From JBJXHB01 sp046160725 (lineage in GTDB: Bacteria > Pseudomonadota > Gammaproteobacteria > Burkholderiales > Burkholderiaceae_C), in assembly GCA_046160725.1 (NCBI GenBank), contig JBJXHB010000315.1, positions 1 through 27,305 on the forward strand: DNA of 27,305 nt, in the 5' to 3' direction. Under the pieces are notes generated by a model, which worked only from the letters and a program-made list of their open reading frames with translations, was not told the origin of the DNA and made no database searches. Of the stretch, positions 21,420 to 27,305 are shown one piece after another (the first letter of the stretch is position 1; every line of letters starts with the position of its first letter). A program made the translations under genes and the position numbers.

Positions 21420-21644
21420 CTACAGATCCAGCAGCGCCGCCTGCAGGTGGCGCCTGAAGCGATCGACATCGCCCAGCGCCTGCGCATTCAGCAGGGCCAG
21501 CTTGACCAGGAAGCGCTCGCTGTGCTCCGGGCCGGCCGTGTCGATAGCCTCGGCCAGCAGGTCGTACACCGTCTCCAGTGCGCCGACATCCATGGCGCTG
21601 GCGGTGGGCTCGATGGTTGGTTGGCGGTCATCGGGTGTGGTCAT
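21420..21644 (-). CDS. DUF2783 family protein
   Basis: This 74-residue protein has the short all-helical pattern I associate with DUF2783: LETVYDLLAEAIDTAGPEHS, then ERFLVKLALLNAQALGDVDR and a final amphipathic helix. Family members commonly sit beside FAD-dependent aromatic hydroxylases, and here the gene follows one by 23 nt on the same strand. Its function is not established; a small partner of the monooxygenase is a reasonable guess. It is the last gene of its operon, convergent with the Crp/Fnr gene 23 nt away. Confidence 0.8.
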   Translation of the reverse strand: MTTPDDRQPTIEPTASAMDVGALETVYDLLAEAIDTAGPEHSERFLVKLALLNAQALGDVDRFRRHLQAALLDL

Positions 21645-21667
21645 TCGGCTCTCGTCCAGTCGTCGGG

Positions 21668-23386
21668 TCAGGGCGGCGCCGGCATGGGCGCGTGCCGCTG
21701 CAACGCGGCGTCAAGCGCCGCCTGCAGGTCCATGCGGTCGATGGACAGCCAGCGTGCGCAGACATGCTGGTCCGGTCGCAGCAGGTAGGCGGCGTCGTCG
21801 CCCGCAACGCCATAGCGCATGCGGAACGTGCCATCGGCGTCGGTCCATGCGACATCGGTGCCGGCCAGGGCCGCGCCGCCGTTGACGGCGACGACGCGCA
21901 GGCGCAGGCCTTTTGCCCGTGCGGCATCGATGTCGCGCCGCAAGGCGTCAGGCAGCGAGGGCCTCCGCGTGAACAGCAGCAGGTCGAAGCCGCCCCCCAG
22001 GTGGTCCAGCAGGAAGTCGTCGGCGCCTAGCCGCACATTGCGTGCCGTCTCGCCCGCCGCCGGGCCGGCCGTGAAGCCGGCGTTGTCGTCGCCGGCGCAG
22101 TTCAGCTGCGAGTCGGCATAGACATGGGCGCGCGCAGTGCGCCAGGGGTACAGCGGCCGCACGAAGGGCTGCGTCAGCGACAGCGACAGCACGGCGTCGC
22201 GCAGCAGCCGGAACCCGCGGCTGGGCGGGGTCATGAAGCGCGTGCTCTTGCCGGCCTCCGCGATGATCTCGCGCGCCGCGCCCACGCGCTCGGCGCTGAA
22301 GCCCTCCAGCAGCAGCTGCGGCGGCGCCAGCCCCCGGGCGACATGGGCCAGCTGCCAGCCCAGCGCCTGCGCGTCCTGGAACGCGGTGTTGGCACCGCGC
22401 ACGCCGAAGATGGGCAGCAAGTGTGCCGCGTCCCCGACGAAGCAGGCGCGCCCGGCCACGTAGTGCGGCAACGTCATCGTGCGCGCCGAGTACACCGAAC
22501 ACCAGTCCAGCTCCCAGGGCACCCCGGCATGGCCGACCATCGCGAGCTGCGCTTCGATGCGCGCGCGCAGGGCCTGCGGCTCCAGCGCCTGCTCGGGCGT
22601 CTCGCCGGCCGGCAGCTGGTAGTCGATGCGCCACAGGCCCAAGGGCTCCTGGTGCATCAGCACCGTGTTGCCCGGGTTCCAGTCCGGGTCGAAGTAGGCC
22701 CGCCGCTCGGTGGGGAACGGCAGGTCGACGCGGATGTCGGCAATGACGAACAGGCCCTCGTAGCTGGCGCCCTCCAGCCGCTGGCCCAGCAGGCTGCGTA
22801 CGGTGGAGCGGCCGCCGTCGGCGGCGACCAGCCAGTCGGCCTCGACGGTGCAGGCGCCACCGGGCGTATCGACCTCGGCCGCCACGCCGTCGTCTTGCGC
22901 CTGCAGCGCCACCAGCCTGTTGCCCCAGCGCAGCTCGATCAGCGGCTGTGCCTCGCAGGCGTCCACCAAGTACTCCTCCAGGAACTGCTGCTGGATGTTG
23001 AGCATGGGCGCGAAGCGGTCATGAGGGTCCTGCGGCGCCTCCATCCGGAACACCGCCTGGCCGCGGTAGAACGAGGTGCCGTAGCGCCAGGGCAGGCCGA
23101 GCGCCGTCATCCGGCCGGCCACGCCGACCTGCTGCAGGATCTCCAGCGACCGCCGCGTGAAGGCGATGGCGCGGCTGCCCTGCGAGACCTGCAGGTCGGC
23201 CGTGAGCACCACGCTGCGCACACCATGCCGGGCCAGCTCCAGCGCCGTCACCAACCCGGCCGGGCCGCTGCCCACGACGAGCACCGGCACCCGCTGCGGT
23301 GCCGCTCCCGGCAGCGGCAACCAGGGCTCGTGCACCCGGTAGCGGTAGTAGAGCGACGGCCGCGGCTCGGTGCTGGGCTGGTGCAT
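21668..23386 (-). CDS. FAD-dependent class A monooxygenase, MhpA/PobA-like
   Basis: The 572-residue enzyme should hydroxylate an aromatic ring using NAD(P)H and O2. The FAD fingerprint GSGPAG is at 39-44, the DG motif in VAADGGRSTVR at 190-191 (binding FAD and NAD(P)H), and the GD motif in CFVGDAAHLLP at 318-319, followed by GVRGANTAFQDAQALGW. A C-terminal thioredoxin-like domain (about 440-560) ends with AAYLLRPDQHVCARW, as in MhpA-type hydroxylases and phenol hydroxylase. Length is in the usual 540-600 range. The ring substrate is not evident; no ring-cleavage gene lies in the window. It is probably co-transcribed with the nucleotidase before it and DUF2783 after it. Confidence 0.9.
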   Translation of the reverse strand: MHQPSTEPRPSLYYRYRVHEPWLPLPGAAPQRVPVLVVGSGPAGLVTALELARHGVRSVVLTADLQVSQGSRAIAFTRRSLEILQQVGVAGRMTALGLPWRYGTSFYRGQAVFRMEAPQDPHDRFAPMLNIQQQFLEEYLVDACEAQPLIELRWGNRLVALQAQDDGVAAEVDTPGGACTVEADWLVAADGGRSTVRSLLGQRLEGASYEGLFVIADIRVDLPFPTERRAYFDPDWNPGNTVLMHQEPLGLWRIDYQLPAGETPEQALEPQALRARIEAQLAMVGHAGVPWELDWCSVYSARTMTLPHYVAGRACFVGDAAHLLPIFGVRGANTAFQDAQALGWQLAHVARGLAPPQLLLEGFSAERVGAAREIIAEAGKSTRFMTPPSRGFRLLRDAVLSLSLTQPFVRPLYPWRTARAHVYADSQLNCAGDDNAGFTAGPAAGETARNVRLGADDFLLDHLGGGFDLLLFTRRPSLPDALRRDIDAARAKGLRLRVVAVNGGAALAGTDVAWTDADGTFRMRYGVAGDDAAYLLRPDQHVCARWLSIDRMDLQAALDAALQRHAPMPAPP

Positions 23387-23466
23387 GCCGGCCGCCTGTC
23401 CTCAGCCCAGGCCCACCACCATGCGCAGGCCGCGCAGGCCACGGCGCGCCGGCTCGCGCGGCGGCC

Positions 23467-24378
23467 TCATGGCGGCGCCCTGCCGCGCGACGGGTCGTTG
23501 GCCACTCCGGCCGCCACATGCCCGGCCGGCACATGCGCCGCGGCGCTCTCGACATGCCGGGTCTGGTCGTCGAAGAAGAAGTCCGCCTCGAAGGCGCGCA
23601 GGAAGGCGCCCTTGGGCAGGCCGCCGAGGAACAGCGCCTCGTCGATCTCGATGTCCCAGTCCATCAGCGTGCGGATGGCCCGCTCGTGGGCCGGCGCGCT
23701 GCGCGCGGTGACCAGCGCGGTGCGCACCGCCATGCCAGCTGGCCGCTCGCGCTGCAGCCGGTGCAGCGCCGCCAGCAGCGGCTGGAAAGGCCCAGGGGCC
23801 AGCGGCCGCCGCGCATGCGCGGTCTCGTGGCGCTGGAAGGCATCCAGCCCTTCGCGCTGGTACACCGCCTCGGCCTCGTCGGAGAACAGCACGGCGTCGC
23901 CGTCGAAGGCGATGCGCAGCTCGTCGGGATGGGCCTCGCTGGCCCGGGCCGCGTCTGGCAGCACCCGGGCGGCCGGCACGCCGGCATCGAGTGCGGCGCG
24001 CACGTCGTCCTCGTTGGCCGACAGGAACAGCTGCGCCGCCAGCGGCCCCAGGTAGCGCCAGGGCGGCGCGCCGCGGGTGAACACGCCGCGCTGCACGTCC
24101 AGCCCGTAGTGCGCGCAGGAGCGGAACACCCGCAACCCGGACACCGGGTCGTTGCGCGAGACGATGACCACCTCGACCCGGCGGGCGTCGCGGTTGAAGG
24201 CCAGCAGCTTGCGCGCCAGCGAGAAGGCCACACCCGGCGGCGCCGGCTCGGCCAGCCGCTGCGCCTGCAGCGCCATGTAGGCATGGTCGTCCTGGTTCTC
24301 GAAGAGGCGGTTCTCCTCCTCGAAGTCGAACTGCGCGCGCGAACTCAGCGCAACGACCAGATGGTCAGGCGGGGACAT
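23467..24378 (-). CDS. 5'-nucleotidase, cytosolic type I-like (PF06189 family)
   Basis: This 303-residue protein matches the cytosolic 5'-nucleotidase I family: VVALSSRAQFDFEEENRLFE near the start, VEVVIVSRNDPVSGLRVF, a second acidic motif IAFDGDAVLFSDEAE, TALVTARSAPAHERA and FFFDDQTRHVE. The HAD-like acidic residues needed for phosphate ester hydrolysis are present. It would release nucleosides from nucleoside monophosphates. ATG 24378 gives the family-typical N-terminus; no good ribosome site is seen. The stop overlaps a 22-codon relay ORF (23470-23401) leading to the monooxygenase gene. The functional link to a flavin hydroxylase is unclear. Confidence 0.85.
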   Translation of the reverse strand: MSPPDHLVVALSSRAQFDFEEENRLFENQDDHAYMALQAQRLAEPAPPGVAFSLARKLLAFNRDARRVEVVIVSRNDPVSGLRVFRSCAHYGLDVQRGVFTRGAPPWRYLGPLAAQLFLSANEDDVRAALDAGVPAARVLPDAARASEAHPDELRIAFDGDAVLFSDEAEAVYQREGLDAFQRHETAHARRPLAPGPFQPLLAALHRLQRERPAGMAVRTALVTARSAPAHERAIRTLMDWDIEIDEALFLGGLPKGAFLRAFEADFFFDDQTRHVESAAAHVPAGHVAAGVANDPSRGRAPP

Positions 24379-24452
24379 CGGCGCATCGTACCGGGCGTCG
24401 GGTCCGGTTCCGGCATGCGTTGGCCGGGACAAGTCCGATTGCGGCGGCGCCC

Positions 24453-25454
24453 TCAATGCACGAAGCCGATCGCGCTGCGCCGCCCATGCGACGCCGGCAG
24501 GTCGGCGGGCTCGACCCGGTCGCGCCCGGCCAGCCGGGCATTGCCGAAGCCGGTGACCCAGGCCCGGCGCATCTCACGCGGTGCCAGTTCGGCCATGGCG
24601 TCGAGGGTGTCGGCGTCGGGCTGTGCGCCGAAGCGCTGCCCCCATTCGTGGGCGTCGCGGATCTGCCGGTACAGGCGGGTCGCGATGGCACGCGCACCGG
24701 CCGCGTCGGGCATGTCCACCTCGTAGACGTGGACCCGGTTGACGATGGGCTCGGGGATGCCGCGCTCGTCGTTGGCGGTGGCAATCCAGATCACCTGGCT
24801 CGCGTCCACGGACACCTCGGCAAACTCGTCGATGAAGCGCAGCGCCGTGTCGTGCTCCAGCAGGCCGTACAGCGCGCCCAGCGGGTCATAGGCCTGCTCG
24901 GCGCCGGCCTTGTCGATCTCGTCGACCACCATCACCGGGTTGGCATAGTCGCCGTCGACCAGGGTCTCGAACACCTTGCCGGCCTTGGCGCCCTTCCATT
25001 GCGACGATGCGCCGGACAGCACCCAGCCGGCCGTCAGCGAGCTCATCGGCACGAAGCCCATGCCGGTGCCCAGCAACTGGGCGATGTGGCGTGCGAAGTG
25101 CGTCTTGCCGACGCCCGGCGGCCCCAGCAGCAGCATCGGCGCGATCTCCAGCGCATCGCCGGAGTCGGCGCACAGCGCCAGCTGCCGCCGCACGTCGTCC
25201 AGCACGGCATGGAAATTGGGCAGCTCGTCGTACAGCGCGTCCATGGCCGGCAGGCCGGAGGGCTTGACCTGGAAGCGCTGCGGTCCTTTGTCCAGCATGC
25301 GCCGGTAGGTCTGGCGCAGCTTCTCCTGCTCGCGGTCGGTCAGCGCGGCCAGCCGGCGCTCGACCTCGGCCGGGTCGTACAACGTGCGCATGCGCGCGAT
25401 CGGCATCTGACCGATGTGGGAGCTGGCGGCGGCGGGCTTGTCGGTGGCGGGCAT
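24453..25454 (-). CDS. Lon-like AAA+ ATPase lacking a protease domain
   Basis: The 333-residue protein has Walker A GPPGVGKT at 111-118, Walker B VMVVDEID at 174-181, sensor 1 Asn228 in IWIATANDE, an arginine finger Arg240 in IPEPIVNR, and a small C-terminal helical domain with APREMRRAWVTGFG in the sensor 2 position. The spacing and the NPVMVVDEIDKAG/DPLGALYGLLE segments are those of the Lon ATPase module. No Lon N-domain and no Ser-Lys S16 protease domain are present, so it cannot degrade proteins by itself. ATG 25454 has AGGAGG 6 nt upstream. It would act as an unfoldase/chaperone or partner a separate protease. It leads a probable four-gene operon. Confidence 0.87.
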   Translation of the reverse strand: MPATDKPAAASSHIGQMPIARMRTLYDPAEVERRLAALTDREQEKLRQTYRRMLDKGPQRFQVKPSGLPAMDALYDELPNFHAVLDDVRRQLALCADSGDALEIAPMLLLGPPGVGKTHFARHIAQLLGTGMGFVPMSSLTAGWVLSGASSQWKGAKAGKVFETLVDGDYANPVMVVDEIDKAGAEQAYDPLGALYGLLEHDTALRFIDEFAEVSVDASQVIWIATANDERGIPEPIVNRVHVYEVDMPDAAGARAIATRLYRQIRDAHEWGQRFGAQPDADTLDAMAELAPREMRRAWVTGFGNARLAGRDRVEPADLPASHGRRSAIGFVH

Positions 25455-25559
25455 CGCGATCCTCCTGCGCTGACACGGTTATTCGGCCGTGCGCCCGGAA
25501 AGCTGATACCCGATGTGGGCCGGCAACGCCGGTCAGTTCGCGCGCTGGGCCCGGCCGCC

Positions 25560-25573
25560 GAAACAATTGAAAC
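25560..25573 (+). promoter_or_regulatory. GAAAC direct repeat upstream of the WG-repeat gene
   Basis: GAAACAATTGAAAC contains two GAAAC copies with 9-base period, in the 175-nt divergent spacer between the AAA+ gene and the WG-repeat gene. Direct repeats of this kind are used by OmpR-type regulators, and such a regulator gene lies just downstream (26865). The link is speculative. Confidence 0.2.
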
Positions 25574-25629
25574 CCAGGCTGCGGCGACGGGCAGCGCGCC
25601 TGATACCGGGCACGCCCACACTGCCGGAC

Positions 25630-26733
25630 ATGAACCGCTGCGTCGCCGTCCTGTTGAGCCTGTTCGCCCTGTGGCAACGCCCGACGGCCGCACAGCCGCT
25701 GCCGCCACTGTTTCCGATCCGCATCGGCGACCTGCACGGGCTGATCGACGCCCGAGGGCGTGTGGTGGTGCCACCGGAGTTCGCCGAGGTTGCGCAAGGT
25801 GAGCCGCTGATCCTGCTGCGCAAGGGCAGCCGCACCGCCTATGCCAATGCCGGTGGCCAGATGGTCATCGAGCCGCAGGAGACCCTGACGCGGCCCTTCG
25901 CCAGCGGCCTGACGCCGGCGCCCGGCCGTGGCGACCCTGGCCGCATGCGCTGGGGCTATGCCGGCCCCGACGGAAAGCTGGTGTTGCCCGCCACCTGGAC
26001 CAGCGCCGAGCCGTTCGTCGACGGCCTGGCGGTGGTTGGACAGACCGACGCCTGGGGTGTGGAGCGCTTCGGCGTCATCAATCGCAAGGGCGAGCTGGTG
26101 CTGCCGACCCAGCACGAGAAGCTGCTGGCGCCGGCCGCGGGCCTGGTGCGCGCGCAGTCCAAGGAGCGCACGCACCGGGTGTTCGACAGCCAGGGCCGCG
26201 ACCTGACGCCGCCCAAGGTGGACTTCGTCGGCGTGCCGGCTGGCGGTCTGGTGCGCATCTGGTCCGGCCGCAAGCAGGGCTACATGTCGCTGGACGGCAC
26301 CGTGGTCGTGGCGCCGCAGTACGACAACGCGAGCGATTTCAGCGAGGGCCGCGCCCGGGTATGGGTCGACGGCAAGTACGGCTACATCGACGAGCGCGGG
26401 CAGCTGGTGGTGCCGGCACAGTACGAGACGGCCGAGGCTTTCAGCGACGGCCTGGCGCTGGTCCGCGCCGGCGGCACCGCGCAATACATCGACCGCGATG
26501 GGCGCGTGGCCCTGCAGCCGCCGGGCGACCGCGGCATGCCGTTTGCCGAGGGCCTGGCGGCGCAGCGCCGCGACGGCCGGTACGGCTATGTGGACAAGAC
26601 CGGGCGCTGGGTCATCGAGCCGCAGTTCAGTGCCGCCCAGCCGTTCCGCAACGGCCTGGCCTATGTGGTGCAAGGCCGTGCCAGCGGCTGGATCGACCGC
26701 GCCGGGCAGTTCGTCTGGCGCACGGAGAGATGA
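25630..26733 (+). CDS. Exported WG-repeat (KWG) protein
   Basis: This 367-residue protein has a signal peptide (MNRCVAVLLSLFALWQ, likely cut at TAAQ near residue 21). About eight tandem units of 35-45 residues follow, with the WG-repeat pattern G-x-I/V-D-x-x-G-x-x-V-V-P-x-x-(Y/F)-x-x-A-x-x-F-x-x-G-L-A. The clearest are near the C-terminus: KYGYIDERGQLVVPAQYETA, RYGYVDKTGRWVIEPQF and SGWIDRAGQFVW. These repeats form beta-rich solenoids or propellers and are thought to mediate binding. No enzymatic residues are seen. ATG 25630 is chosen because it starts the signal peptide; the ribosome site is weak. Its partner is unknown. Confidence 0.85.
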   Translation: MNRCVAVLLSLFALWQRPTAAQPLPPLFPIRIGDLHGLIDARGRVVVPPEFAEVAQGEPLILLRKGSRTAYANAGGQMVIEPQETLTRPFASGLTPAPGRGDPGRMRWGYAGPDGKLVLPATWTSAEPFVDGLAVVGQTDAWGVERFGVINRKGELVLPTQHEKLLAPAAGLVRAQSKERTHRVFDSQGRDLTPPKVDFVGVPAGGLVRIWSGRKQGYMSLDGTVVVAPQYDNASDFSEGRARVWVDGKYGYIDERGQLVVPAQYETAEAFSDGLALVRAGGTAQYIDRDGRVALQPPGDRGMPFAEGLAAQRRDGRYGYVDKTGRWVIEPQFSAAQPFRNGLAYVVQGRASGWIDRAGQFVWRTER

Positions 26734-26801
26734 CCATGGAACATGCCGTTCTGACCACCACCGAGCGCTGGCTGACCCATGCCCTGGGCGGGCAGCGTCG
26801 A

Positions 26802-26807
26802 TATGAT
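26802..26807 (+). promoter_or_regulatory. Possible -10 element upstream of the OmpR-type regulator gene
   Basis: TATGAT at 26802-26807 is a good sigma-70 -10 match in a GC-rich gap, 57 nt before the regulator start. I see no convincing -35 at 16-18 nt, so the assignment is weak. Confidence 0.3.
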
Positions 26808-26864
26808 CCGCCCGCCCCGGCCCGGCCCGGGGTTTTGCCCGACACCGCCTCAGGAGCCCCAGCC

Positions 26865-27305
26865 ATGACCGCATCCAGCCCAGCCGTACCGCCGGTGCTG
26901 ATGGTCGTCGACGACGAGCCGGAGCTGCGCGCGCTGCTGAGCGAGTATTTCGGCCGCCAGGGCTTCACCGTCCATGCCGCGGCGGACTCGGCCGCCGCGC
27001 GCGGGCTGCTGGCCGGGGGCGTGATGCCGCAGGTGGCCCTGCTGGATGTCAACATGCCGGGCGAGAACGGCCTGTCCCTGGCGCGCTGGCTGCGCGAGGC
27101 GCATCCCCGGGTGGCGGTGATGATGCTGACGACCGCGGGCGAGGCCGTGGACCGCATCGTCGGCCTGGAGATGGGCGCCGACGACTACATACCCAAGCCG
27201 TTCGAGATGCGCGAGGTGCTGGCCCGGGTGCGTGCCGTGCTGCGGCGCACCCTGGCCGAGCCGGCGCCGGCCGCGGCGGCCGCCACCGCCGCCGCCGCCT
27301 TGGCT
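26865..27305 (+). CDS. OmpR-type response regulator, N-terminal part (cut by window end)
   Basis: The visible 147 residues form a receiver domain: Asp16-Asp17, phosphoacceptor Asp61 in VALLDVNMPG, Thr89-Thr90, and Lys111 in DDYIPKPFEMREVLARVRAV. The last part fits the OmpR/PhoB subfamily. An alanine-rich linker begins at about residue 134, and the DNA-binding domain would follow beyond the edge. ATG 26865 has AGGAG (26852-26856) 8 nt upstream. The frame is open back to an ATG at 26730 that overlaps the WG-repeat stop, but a 45-residue extension rich in Pro/Gly is unlikely for this family. Its kinase may lie beyond the window. Confidence 0.9.
   Translation, partial: MTASSPAVPPVLMVVDDEPELRALLSEYFGRQGFTVHAAADSAAARGLLAGGVMPQVALLDVNMPGENGLSLARWLREAHPRVAVMMLTTAGEAVDRIVGLEMGADDYIPKPFEMREVLARVRAVLRRTLAEPAPAAAAATAAAALA

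Noticed and set aside
23401..23470. 22-codon minus-strand ORF between the nucleotidase and monooxygenase genes as a real small gene
   Set aside because: The peptide MRPPREPARRGLRGLRMVVG is Arg/Gly/Pro-rich and shows no known motif. At most it acts as a translational bridge, mentioned under the DUF2783 and relay findings.
26730..26864. 45-codon N-terminal extension of the OmpR-type regulator starting on the WG-repeat stop (ATGA)
   Set aside because: The receiver domain normally starts within a few residues of the first Met, and ATG 26865 has AGGAG at good spacing. The extension is Pro/Gly-rich and includes a likely -10 element.

Overview
This is a GC-rich (roughly 70% by eye), gene-dense chromosomal segment. 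Its short structured intergenic repeats and operons pairing an ABC importer with catabolic enzymes resemble a betaproteobacterium of the order Burkholderiales (Rubrivivax/Ideonella/Leptothrix-like). That placement is inferred from style and protein families, not from a marker gene. I saw no tRNA, rRNA, CRISPR array, phage gene or insertion sequence. No gene-free stretch exceeds 300 bases.

Region 1 (1-10146, + strand except the first gene) is a reductive pyrimidine catabolism locus. A truncated divergent TetR-type regulator gene (1-101, minus) faces preT across a spacer holding a RutR-like operator. The operon then runs preT-preA (NAD-dependent dihydropyrimidine dehydrogenase), hydA (dihydropyrimidinase), a 121-residue protein of unknown function, a hydantoinase/carbamoylase-family amidase (the probable beta-ureidopropionase), and a NitT/TauT-type ABC importer (ATPase, two permeases, THI5/NMT1-like binding protein). 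It ends in a clear intrinsic terminator at 10120-10146. The expected flow is pyrimidine uptake, reduction to dihydropyrimidine, ring opening to the N-carbamoyl beta-amino acid, then release of beta-alanine or beta-aminoisobutyrate with CO2 and ammonia.

Region 2 (10179-11235, minus) holds a DUF3297 protein and an orphan NarL/LuxR-type response regulator.

Region 3 (11463-20471, minus) is a branched-chain-amino-acid-type ABC importer operon framed by two acyl-CoA ligase homologues. In transcription order it reads: a 644-residue AMP-binding acyl-CoA synthetase, LivG, LivH, LivM, a periplasmic binding protein, LivF, a 103-residue unknown protein, and a PaaK-like protein whose ATP-binding loop is degenerate. 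A Crp/Fnr-type regulator (20686-21396, +) diverges from it, with a CRP-shaped palindrome between. Every junction longer than about 50 nt in this operon is filled by a structured element: three copies of one repeat family, a nested palindrome before the binding-protein gene, and two hairpins after it. This suggests uptake coupled to CoA activation of a carboxylic acid; the substrate cannot be read from the sequence.

Region 4 (21420-25454, minus) is a probable four-gene operon: a Lon-like AAA+ ATPase without a protease domain, a cytosolic 5'-nucleotidase homologue, an MhpA-like flavin monooxygenase and a DUF2783 protein. Region 5 (25630-27305, +) holds a secreted WG-repeat protein and the start of an OmpR-type response regulator cut by the window edge.

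The less ordinary signals are the uncharacterised 121-residue protein inside the pyrimidine operon, the degenerate PaaK homologue with its small partner, the nested palindrome at 15443-15486, the repeat family punctuating the importer operon, and short relay ORFs that bridge several gene junctions with ATGA-type overlaps.
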